A stretch of DNA of 5,395 nucleotides, from NCBI GenBank assembly GCA_016783225.1, contig JADHWZ010000142.1:1-5395 (forward strand). The letters are read 5' to 3'. The DNA is from Dehalococcoidia bacterium. GTDB lineage: Bacteria > Chloroflexota > Dehalococcoidia > GIF9 > UBA5620. The translations under genes were made by a program, and so were the position numbers. Positions 1 to 5,395 of this stretch are shown here, piece after piece. The number at the start of each line of letters is the position of its first letter. Position 1 is the stretch's first letter. The notes beneath the pieces were generated by a model. It had not been told where the DNA came from and did no database searches. It saw only the letters and a program-made list of their open reading frames with translations.

Positions 1-132
1 ACCACGGTGGCCGACAGGGTGAAAGAGTTGGCGGAGATAGCCACCAAATATGCTGTTCCATGGTATCGGAAGCTCGGTATCGAGGCTCAGGACCTGACTA
101 CTGTGACACATGACTGGTACGCGAGTTACTGA
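1..132 (+). CDS. C-terminal fragment of an unrecognised protein (5' end outside window)
   Basis: An open frame runs from the first base of the window to a TGA at 130-132 and gives the last 43 residues of a protein. The fragment starts with an amphipathic, probably helical stretch (VADRVKELAEIATKYAVPW), continues with YRKLGIEAQDL and ends in HDWYASY. I do not recognise the family, and no catalytic motif is visible in so short a tail. It is likely real because it stays open to the window edge, its codon use resembles the next gene, and its stop codon overlaps the ribosome binding site of pyruvate kinase nine bases before that start. It is therefore probably cotranscribed with pyk and the phosphofructokinase gene, which would fit a role in central carbon metabolism, but that is inference from position only. 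Confidence 0.68.
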   Translation, partial: TTVADRVKELAEIATKYAVPWYRKLGIEAQDLTTVTHDWYASY

Positions 133-138
133 GGTGAT
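131..138 (+). promoter_or_regulatory. Ribosome binding site of pyruvate kinase
   Basis: GAGGTGAT is a close match to the anti-Shine-Dalgarno complement, and its AGGTGA core ends four bases before the ATG at 142. It overlaps the TGA stop of the preceding gene (130-132), so ribosomes ending that gene are placed on the pyk start. This supports 142 as the true start and suggests translational coupling. Confidence 0.8.
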
Positions 139-141
139 AGA

Positions 142-1584
142 ATGCCGTTAGACGTTCTTCAGAGTAACGTACCACGAAGAACAAAGATTGTCTGCACCAT
201 CGGGCCGAGCACCAGCTCAGTCCCGTCGATGAAGGAGCTGCTCCAGGCGGGGATGGATGTAGCTCGCGTCAACTTCTCACACGGCACCCACAAGGAGCAC
301 GCCAGCCACATAACAGCTCTTCGCAAAGTGGCCAGGCAAGTCGGCTTGCCGATAGCCGTGATGCAGGACCTTCCGGGACCGAAAAACAGAACCGGCAAGC
401 TCAAGAAGGGCGTGGTTGAACTCAAGGACAATGCTAAGCTTGTCCTCACTACAAGAGAAGTACTGGGTGATGAACACCAAGTCTCAGTAAGCTTGCCCGA
501 CCTGCCAAAGAACGTCAAGCCCGGCGACACCATCTTCCTCGATGACGGCGCCATAAAGTTAGGAGTACTGGACACCAGCAATACCGACGTCAACTGCCAG
601 GTAGTAGCCGGAGGCAGACTTGCTGAGGACAAAGGCATCAATATCCCCGGGATGCCCCAGACAACCCCCTCAATGACCGAGGAGGACTGGAAACATCTTT
701 CTTTTGGCTTGAAGCACAACGTAGACTTCGTGGCTTTGTCCTTTGTTAGCCGGGCCGAGGATGTTCTCAGGGTAAAGCGCTTCCTCAAGCAAAAGAAGGC
801 AACCACACCGCTTATCGCCAAGATTGAGAGGCGCGAAGCTCTGGACAACCTTGACGAAATACTCGAGGCGGCCGACGGAGCCATGGTCGCCCGTGGTGAC
901 CTGGGCATAGAGGTCCCCATACAAAAGGTGCCCATAGCTCAGAAGACAATAATCCAGAAATGTAACCGCCTCGGGAAACCAGTTATCGTAGCCACTCAAA
1001 TGCTGGAGTCCATGGTAGACTCGCCCAGTCCCACGCGAGCCGAGGTCAGTGACATAGCCAACGCCATTTTCGACGGTACCGATGCTCTCATGCTGTCGGA
1101 GGAAACCGCCGTTGGTGACTACCCGAAGGAAGCCGTGTCTATGATGGCACAGATTGCTCTGGAAGCAGAAGCAGCCTTGCCCCACGAGGAGATTCTGGCA
1201 AGCAAGGGCAAAGACATACAGCCCGAAACCGACGATGCCATTAGCTACGCTGCTTGCCATACCGCCCACCAACTGGGAGCAGTCGCCATCATTGCTTTTA
1301 CATCCTCAGGGAGTACCGCTAGACGCGTCGCCAAATATCGCCCACAGGTACCAATCCTGGCTATCACCCCCAGCCAGACAACACAGAGACAATTGGCCCT
1401 ATCCTGGGGAGTGCGTGCCTTTCAGGTTCCTGAGGCTTCAAGAATAGCTGACCTGTTCACGCGAGGAGCCGCAGTGGCCAAGAAGGCTGGACTGGCTCAC
1501 GACGGCGACCTGGTAGTCATCACCGGCGGCGTGCCTATCGGCGTGTCCGGCAGCACCAACCTGCTGAAAGTGGAACGAGTCTAG
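142..1584 (+). CDS. pyk: Pyruvate kinase
   Basis: This cytosolic enzyme transfers phosphate from phosphoenolpyruvate to ADP, giving pyruvate and ATP, the last step of glycolysis. The 480-residue product has the usual bacterial length. It starts with the barrel signature TKIVCTIGPS (14-23) and the RVNFSHG loop (42-48; R42, N44, S46). The B domain spans about 85-170. The catalytic lysine is K227 in IAKIE, the metal ligands are E229 and D253 (ARGDLG), and ATQML (284-288) holds T285. The long helix segment PTRAEVSDIANAIFDGTDA begins at 297 and leads into LSEETAVG (318-325). The C domain (about 361-480) contains the phosphate-loop sequence TSSGSTARRV (387-396), which in relatives binds allosteric sugar phosphates, and ends with the typical GDLVVITGGVPIGVSG. 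The extra PEP-utiliser-like C-terminal domain of Bacillus enzymes is absent. At the monovalent cation site the sequence is DLPGPKNRTG (76-85), with Lys where potassium-dependent enzymes have Glu. The stop codon directly touches the next start. Confidence 0.97.
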   Translation: MPLDVLQSNVPRRTKIVCTIGPSTSSVPSMKELLQAGMDVARVNFSHGTHKEHASHITALRKVARQVGLPIAVMQDLPGPKNRTGKLKKGVVELKDNAKLVLTTREVLGDEHQVSVSLPDLPKNVKPGDTIFLDDGAIKLGVLDTSNTDVNCQVVAGGRLAEDKGINIPGMPQTTPSMTEEDWKHLSFGLKHNVDFVALSFVSRAEDVLRVKRFLKQKKATTPLIAKIERREALDNLDEILEAADGAMVARGDLGIEVPIQKVPIAQKTIIQKCNRLGKPVIVATQMLESMVDSPSPTRAEVSDIANAIFDGTDALMLSEETAVGDYPKEAVSMMAQIALEAEAALPHEEILASKGKDIQPETDDAISYAACHTAHQLGAVAIIAFTSSGSTARRVAKYRPQVPILAITPSQTTQRQLALSWGVRAFQVPEASRIADLFTRGAAVAKKAGLAHDGDLVVITGGVPIGVSGSTNLLKVERV

Positions 1585-2514
1585 ATGATTGCAACAGTGA
1601 CTTTGAATCCGAGCCTGGATAAGACGGTTACCGTAGAGGGACTGGTAATAGAGGAGGCCAATCGGTGGACCAGCCTGCGCCGAGACCCGGGTGGCAAAGG
1701 AATCAATGTCTCCAGAGTCGTGCACGAGCTGGGAGGGGAGACTATCGCCTACGGCTTCATCGGGGGTATTGATGGCCAGATACTCAAGCACCTCCTAGAA
1801 GAACAGGAGGTACCGTGCGACTTCACTCCCATTAACGGAGCAATAAGGAGCAATTTCATAATCACTGATTTGAAGGCGCACCGGCAAACGAGAATCGACG
1901 CCCCGGGGCCACATATTTCCAGAAACGAGCTGGACGACCTGGTGGGCAAGATAACGCATCTCGACTCGAAACCTGATTTCCTGGTCCTGGCCGGCAGTGT
2001 GCCTCCGGGGATACCTGATGACATCTACGCGCAACTGATAGAGGAGGCCAACAAGAAGGGCGTAAGAACCGTTCTCGATTCTGATGACCAATGGCTAAGA
2101 GAGGGCATAAGGGCTAAGCCGACCATTATCAAACCGAATGTTCACGAAGCTGAAGACCTGCTCGGAGTAGAACTGAAAGATGAAGCCGCAATCGCCCGGG
2201 CGGTGAAGACCCTGATTGCACAAGGCATCGAGGTCGCGGCAATCTCGCGAGCCGGAAAGGGACTCATAATTGGCAACGACGACAAGCTTCTGAAGGTAGT
2301 ACCACCGCGAGTGGAAATAAGCAGCACAGTAGGTGCTGGCGATTCAACTATCGCTGCCCTGGTACTGAAGCTGAGTCAGGGAGATGGAATAGAGGAAGCC
2401 TGCCGTTTTGCAGTGGCTGCTGGGACAGCGGCCGTCTTGACCCCAGGCACCGAGCTCTGTCGCCGGGAGGACGTAGAAAGATTCGTCCAGCAGGTTGAAG
2501 TCGAGGTGCTCTGA
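1585..2514 (+). CDS. pfkB: PfkB-family phosphofructokinase (6-phosphofructokinase II / 1-phosphofructokinase type)
   Basis: This ribokinase-fold sugar kinase very probably phosphorylates fructose 6-phosphate or fructose 1-phosphate to fructose 1,6-bisphosphate with ATP, in the cytosol. The 309 residues match the family length. Visible motifs are TLNPSLD (6-12, sugar-phosphate binding with D12), GGKGINVSR (36-44), IRSNFII (87-93, phosphate-binding R88), AGSVPPG (136-142), KPNVHEAEDL (183-192) and TVGAGDS (248-254) with catalytic base D253 and the anion hole. As recalled, the C-terminal part, with VVPPRVE, GAGDS, FAVAAGTAA and PGTELC (287-292), looks more like E. coli Pfk-2 than FruK. The glycine-rich GGKGINV motif is the FruK/LacC form. 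Substrate therefore cannot be fixed from sequence; tagatose-6-phosphate kinase is a less likely alternative. The ATG follows the TAG of pyk without a spacer and has only a weak purine-rich sequence upstream (GGAACGAG), so translation is probably coupled to pyk. Pairing with pyruvate kinase favours a glycolytic 6-phosphofructokinase role. Confidence 0.92.
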   Translation: MIATVTLNPSLDKTVTVEGLVIEEANRWTSLRRDPGGKGINVSRVVHELGGETIAYGFIGGIDGQILKHLLEEQEVPCDFTPINGAIRSNFIITDLKAHRQTRIDAPGPHISRNELDDLVGKITHLDSKPDFLVLAGSVPPGIPDDIYAQLIEEANKKGVRTVLDSDDQWLREGIRAKPTIIKPNVHEAEDLLGVELKDEAAIARAVKTLIAQGIEVAAISRAGKGLIIGNDDKLLKVVPPRVEISSTVGAGDSTIAALVLKLSQGDGIEEACRFAVAAGTAAVLTPGTELCRREDVERFVQQVEVEVL

Positions 2515-2603
2515 TATGGCTGAGCTCAGCTGACTGCGCCCGGTAGTAGGGATCGTCATCGAACATCATGTAGCGCAACGCGAGGAACGCCTTGCCTCCC
2601 GCA
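2515..2603. other. Convergent intergenic region with short palindrome and possible gene remnant
   Basis: These 89 bases separate the ends of the phosphofructokinase gene (plus) and the HAD hydrolase gene (minus). They contain a perfect 12-base palindrome, GCTGAGCTCAGC, at 2519-2530, just after the phosphofructokinase stop. It has no following T-run on either strand, so it is not a normal intrinsic terminator. On the minus strand one frame reads as plausible protein, including RYMMFDDDPYYRAQS, but it has no credible gene boundaries. No promoter is expected here, and none was seen. Confidence 0.45.
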
Positions 2604-3236
2604 TTAGCCCGACAGATGAGCCTTCAGCTGCGTCAGGCTTGCCAACGAGTTCTGGTGGTCACCTTGCCTTTTCCTATCGAGGTAGAAAGCGTGAATACCT
2701 ATCTCACTCGGAGCAACAAAATCAAACTGCCAGTTATCGCCAACGTGAACAACCTGTTCCGGCTTGACTCCTAGCGCCTGGCACATCTTCCGATAGAACT
2801 CGGAGGTTTTCAGCCGTTCATAATCGGAGACCGAAGAAAAGACGCTGGTAAAATAGGGCTCGATGTCTCGAAGAAGATGACGCAGGAACTCCCGTGCCGA
2901 TCCTGAGGCTACAGCAAGTCTATACCTTCCGCTGAGAGACGAAAGCACATCTCTGACGTCAGGATAGTAACATACTCTACTCTGATATCCCTCCATCACC
3001 GGGTCAGGACTGCCCAAATCAAGTCTATCAAACCAGTAGCGAATATCATACCACTCTAGCCTCTGGTCACCCACCTTCTCGTACTCCTGTTGGACAAGCT
3101 CTCTGGCCCGCTCGAAGTCGACGCCGTTCCTCCGCGCGTAGCATCGAGGAATAGCTTCAAACCAGATGGCGTAGCTGAAGTCAGGCGTTACGAGCGTTCC
3201 TTCAACATCAAAGGAGATTATCTTCACACTATCCAT
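2604..3236 (-). CDS. HAD-superfamily hydrolase (subfamily I type phosphatase, substrate unknown)
   Basis: This is a soluble haloacid-dehalogenase-fold enzyme, most likely a phosphatase acting through an aspartyl-phosphate. The 210 residues cover a complete HAD core plus a helical C1 cap. Motif I is FDVEGTLV (9-16), with nucleophile D10 and, at the general acid/base place, E12 instead of the usual Asp. The cap spans about 18-88 and is rich in Tyr, Trp and Arg. Motif II is in LAVASGSARE (107-116), with S111 likely binding phosphate. Motif III is K143 in ERLKTSEFY, and motif IV is VGDNWQFD (165-172), with D167 and D172 as the Mg ligands. Phosphoglycolate-phosphatase-like or nucleotidase-like activity is possible, but nothing fixes the substrate. 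The start at 3236 leaves nine residues before motif I, as is normal. Its upstream Shine-Dalgarno is poor, and GTG at codon 4 is an alternative start. It lies 40 bases after the cyclase gene on the same strand, so it is likely cotranscribed. Confidence 0.87.
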   Translation of the reverse strand: MDSVKIISFDVEGTLVTPDFSYAIWFEAIPRCYARRNGVDFERARELVQQEYEKVGDQRLEWYDIRYWFDRLDLGSPDPVMEGYQSRVCYYPDVRDVLSSLSGRYRLAVASGSAREFLRHLLRDIEPYFTSVFSSVSDYERLKTSEFYRKMCQALGVKPEQVVHVGDNWQFDFVAPSEIGIHAFYLDRKRQGDHQNSLASLTQLKAHLSG

Positions 3237-3276
3237 GATTCGCCGTAGCCCGGACGCAGTCTCATGTCGACACGTT

Positions 3277-5094
3277 CTATCTCAGGCCCACCACTCTATA
3301 CACAGCGACCGGCTCCGCTTTACCCTTGAACGATTGAGGCTGCAGCTCCTCGACCTCCACGTAGCCCTTTACTTGACGACAGGTCTCACCCCCAATCCAG
3401 ACCTCACCACCGGCGGCAGCGCCACAGATACGAGAGGCGACGTTAACCGCGTCGCCAATAACGGTATACTCAGTACGCCCCGATGAACCCATGTTACCAG
3501 CTACCGCCTCGCCAGTATTGATACCGATGCCAAATTGCACCCGCGGCAGCGAAGCATCCTCTCGTTGCCTCTCCATAATGGCTTGTTGGGCTTCCCATGC
3601 CGCCTTTACCGCCAGCCATGCATGCCCTTGCTGAAATTGCGGCGCGTTCCACACCGCCATTACGTTGTCTCCTGCGAACTTGTTGACCATGCCTTCATTC
3701 TCCAGAACTCGTTCCACGATGATTGACAGGTAACTGTTGAGCATATCGATGATTTCCACGGGACACATCTGCTCGCTCATCCGAGTAAAGCCACGGATAT
3801 CAGCAAAAAGCACCGACACTGTTCTCTGTTCGCCGCCGAGCTCAAGCTTGCCAACGTCGGCTAGCGTGAGAATTTCCGCCGCCACCTGGGGCGACACATA
3901 CCTACCAAACAGGTCTTTAACAAGCCCCTTGTCGGACTGTTCAGCAGCTACTACACATAGAACGCTGGTAACATACGCCAGCGGCAGAAGTGCCAAGGGA
4001 TAAAGCACATTGAGAATATGGCCACTATCGAAGGCGAGAGAGACTGCCAGTAAGTAGCCAGCAAATAACCCCGCCACCAATACCCCACCCCACTTCAACT
4101 TCAGACGAGGCAAGGCAACGCCAGTGATCGCCACCAGAAGCAACATGACCAGCATAGTAATGCTCCAGTCAGCATCCATCAAGTACCGCTGCCGTAGAAT
4201 AGTGTCCATCGCGCTGGCATGAATCCACACTCCGGGCATCTTGGTCGCCGAAACAGGAGTAAACCAGATATCCAGTTCAGCAGTAGCCGTCATGCCAATA
4301 AGCACTATCTTGTGCTTAACCACAGAGGGGTCAAAATTGCCTTCGATGACATCACCATAGGAAAGGGCAGTGTAGCTCTCGTCACCAGCGGGGAAGTTTA
4401 TCCGAAGCCTGCTCGAAGCGTCCACCGGCATTTCGCGGTCAAGTAGATGGAGCCTGCCGTCTTGCAATGAGTATTGCTCAGGAAGCGGCCTGGAAAACAA
4501 GGCATGAAGCACAGCCAACGCAAGAGCGGGATGAGTCTGCCCTGAGCTATCTTGGACTACCAGAGGTAGTCGGCGCACCACGCCATCACCATCGGGAACT
4601 ACGTTGGCATGGCCCAGGCTGAGACAAGCTTGCTCCAGGGGGGTCGTTGGCACCAGGAAATGCCGATAGGTAACTTCCGATTCAGTTGAGCGCAAAGGCT
4701 CAACACCGACGACCGGCAGGACAACATTCCCCGCCCCTTCTAGCGCCTCCGCTAGCACTGCATCGTCAGCCGAAGTATCAGCAAACAGGATGTCAAGCCC
4801 GATTACTGCGGCACCAGCTTCAGCCAGATTATCAACGGCCCGGGCATGGAGGCTGCGTTGCCATTCCGACCACTTGCCATAGGCTTCAAGACTAGCGTTG
4901 TCAATGCCTACTATGACAATGTTCGGCGAAGGTGCCTCAGGTACAAACAACTGGTCGGATAACCAGGAGCTGATGCTGGTAAATGGCTGAAATGAGATAG
5001 CCAGCGCCGTAAACAGACAGCCCACAGCTATCACTATGCCGGTGTGCAATAACTGACGAGACCGACGCCGACCTATCCTCTTCAAAAACGGCAT
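3277..5094 (-). CDS. CHASE2-domain membrane adenylate cyclase (class III)
   Basis: A 605-residue inner-membrane sensor enzyme that should make cyclic AMP from ATP. A basic N-terminus (KRIGRRRSR, 5-13) precedes membrane segment 1 (about 17-35). The extracytoplasmic CHASE2 domain spans about 45-305 and includes NIVIVGIDNASLEAYG (58-73), VIGLDILFAD (97-106), VVPDGDGVVRRLPLV (165-179) and the KIVLIGMTA strand (262-270). Three further membrane segments (about 310-329, 336-354 and 360-384) return the chain to the cytosol. The linker LFGRYVSPQVAAEIL (395-409) is the usual connector before the catalytic domain (about 424-603). There, D432 (ADIRGFT) and D476 (KFAGDN) bind the two metals. K472 and T544 occupy the purine-recognition places, and N551 and R555 (VNVASR) are the transition-state residues, so catalysis looks intact. 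The Lys/Thr pair fits adenylate rather than guanylate cyclase, subclass IIIb. The ATG is the first possible start after an in-frame stop 39 bases upstream, and it has only a weak Shine-Dalgarno (AGTGGA). The signal sensed is unknown. Confidence 0.95.
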   Translation of the reverse strand: MPFLKRIGRRRSRQLLHTGIVIAVGCLFTALAISFQPFTSISSWLSDQLFVPEAPSPNIVIVGIDNASLEAYGKWSEWQRSLHARAVDNLAEAGAAVIGLDILFADTSADDAVLAEALEGAGNVVLPVVGVEPLRSTESEVTYRHFLVPTTPLEQACLSLGHANVVPDGDGVVRRLPLVVQDSSGQTHPALALAVLHALFSRPLPEQYSLQDGRLHLLDREMPVDASSRLRINFPAGDESYTALSYGDVIEGNFDPSVVKHKIVLIGMTATAELDIWFTPVSATKMPGVWIHASAMDTILRQRYLMDADWSITMLVMLLLVAITGVALPRLKLKWGGVLVAGLFAGYLLAVSLAFDSGHILNVLYPLALLPLAYVTSVLCVVAAEQSDKGLVKDLFGRYVSPQVAAEILTLADVGKLELGGEQRTVSVLFADIRGFTRMSEQMCPVEIIDMLNSYLSIIVERVLENEGMVNKFAGDNVMAVWNAPQFQQGHAWLAVKAAWEAQQAIMERQREDASLPRVQFGIGINTGEAVAGNMGSSGRTEYTVIGDAVNVASRICGAAAGGEVWIGGETCRQVKGYVEVEELQPQSFKGKAEPVAVYRVVGLR

Positions 5095-5130
5095 TGGGGT
5101 AAATCCACTAAGGGAACAACATGGAGGAGA

Positions 5131-5394
5131 CTAACGATAGGTAATCCAGACCTGCTTAAGCTCTGGAGTCTGACCGGGGTCAATAGCAGTCTGGAGGTAA
5201 GCCTTGTATTTGATGTAGCGGTCGTCGTCGTGCCCCGACCAGATAGGAGTACCGCCGGTTGTGTAGTAGGTATTTGAAGCGCCATCAGGGCCGACGAAGT
5301 TCCAGGTAGAATTATCATTGTTGGTAGCTATCTGGAATTTCGCCTCGGTCCCGCTGGGGACAGCACTCTGCCAGACGATAGCGCCGAAACTGGC
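5131..5394 (-). CDS. C-terminal end of a probable secreted beta-sandwich protein (5' end outside window)
   Basis: On the minus strand a frame is open from the window edge to a TAG at 5131-5133, giving the last 87 residues. The sequence alternates short hydrophobic strands with polar turns: FGAIVWQSAVPSGTEAKFQI, TWNFVGPDG, YYTTGGTPIW, RYIKYKAYLQT, TPELKQVWITYR. This pattern, rich in Thr, Trp, Tyr and Asn with no cysteine, fits a final jelly-roll or immunoglobulin-like domain of an exported or surface protein. Similar endings are common as repeated modules in secreted proteins of Chloroflexota and archaea; that is from memory, not a search. No membrane anchor follows the domain, so any anchoring would be N-terminal or through other domains. 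It ends 36 bases before the cyclase start on the same strand, so it is likely in one operon with it and may work on the same outer face as CHASE2. The exact function is not recognisable. Confidence 0.75.
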   Translation of the reverse strand, partial: ASFGAIVWQSAVPSGTEAKFQIATNNDNSTWNFVGPDGASNTYYTTGGTPIWSGHDDDRYIKYKAYLQTAIDPGQTPELKQVWITYR

Positions 5395-5395
5395 A

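Noticed and set aside
159..935. Long open frame (258 codons) on the minus strand inside pyruvate kinase
   Set aside because: It lies wholly opposite well-conserved pyk codons, its product is Ser/Arg/Leu-rich with no motif, and it is explained by the base composition of the real gene.
670..1272. Second antisense open frame (200 codons) inside pyruvate kinase
   Set aside because: It overlaps the first antisense frame and the catalytic core of pyk; no ribosome binding site or recognisable domain.
2516..2533. Tiny plus-strand frame MAELS overlapping the phosphofructokinase stop
   Set aside because: Five codons only; the ATG follows the TGA by chance and the frame ends inside the palindrome region.
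2348..2578. Minus-strand open frame of 76 codons over the end of the phosphofructokinase gene
   Set aside because: Most of it is antisense to the conserved C-terminus of the kinase and reads as Arg/Pro-rich shadow. Only the part in the gap looks protein-like, and that is reported as a possible remnant.
2515..2603. Intrinsic terminator between the convergent units
   Set aside because: I looked on both strands for a GC-rich stem followed by a T-run. The only strong symmetry is the 12-base palindrome, which lacks a T-run on either side.
3235..3486. Plus-strand open frame of 83 codons starting at the HAD gene start
   Set aside because: It is antisense to the catalytic C-terminus of the cyclase; the product has no domain and is low in acidic residues, as expected for a shadow.
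5082..5318. Minus-strand open frame of 78 codons across the cyclase start
   Set aside because: It overlaps both the cyclase N-terminus and the secreted-protein tail in another frame, and is Ser/Thr/Leu/Arg-rich without motif; the frame ending at 5131 makes far better protein.

Overview
The window reads as a piece of a bacterial chromosome with G+C slightly above half (by eye). Gene content and style point most plausibly to an uncultured Chloroflexota (Dehalococcoidia-like) lineage. The indications are a pyruvate kinase without the extra C-terminal domain, a PfkB-type phosphofructokinase, a CHASE2-cyclase and a beta-rich secreted protein of a kind common in such genomes. This placement is an inference from overall impression; no marker gene is present. 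No tRNA, rRNA, CRISPR array, transposase or attachment site was seen.

Positions 1-2514 are a plus-strand transcription unit. It begins with the last 43 codons of an unrecognised gene, followed nine bases later by pyruvate kinase (142-1584), whose start has a good ribosome binding site. Directly after the pyruvate kinase stop codon, with no spacer, comes a PfkB-family phosphofructokinase (1585-2514). Together the last two supply two of the irreversible phosphoryl-transfer steps of glycolysis: phosphorylation of a fructose phosphate at the top, and ATP formation from phosphoenolpyruvate at the bottom.

Positions 2604-5395 are a minus-strand unit converging on the first. In its direction of transcription it holds the C-terminal end of a probable secreted beta-sandwich protein (5131-5394, truncated by the window edge). 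A membrane-bound CHASE2-domain class III adenylate cyclase follows (3277-5094), then a HAD-superfamily hydrolase (2604-3236). Gaps are 36 and 40 bases, which fits an operon. The cyclase would sense something outside the cell through CHASE2 and make cAMP inside. The link to the HAD enzyme is only by position.

The two units meet tail to tail across 89 bases (2515-2603). That stretch holds no convincing terminator but does contain a short protein-like reading frame that may be a gene remnant. The window looks mostly like ordinary housekeeping and signalling content. The points most worth a second look are the potassium-site residues of the pyruvate kinase, the mixed Pfk-2/FruK character of the phosphofructokinase, the Lys/Thr base-recognition pair of the cyclase, and the possible remnant between the two units.
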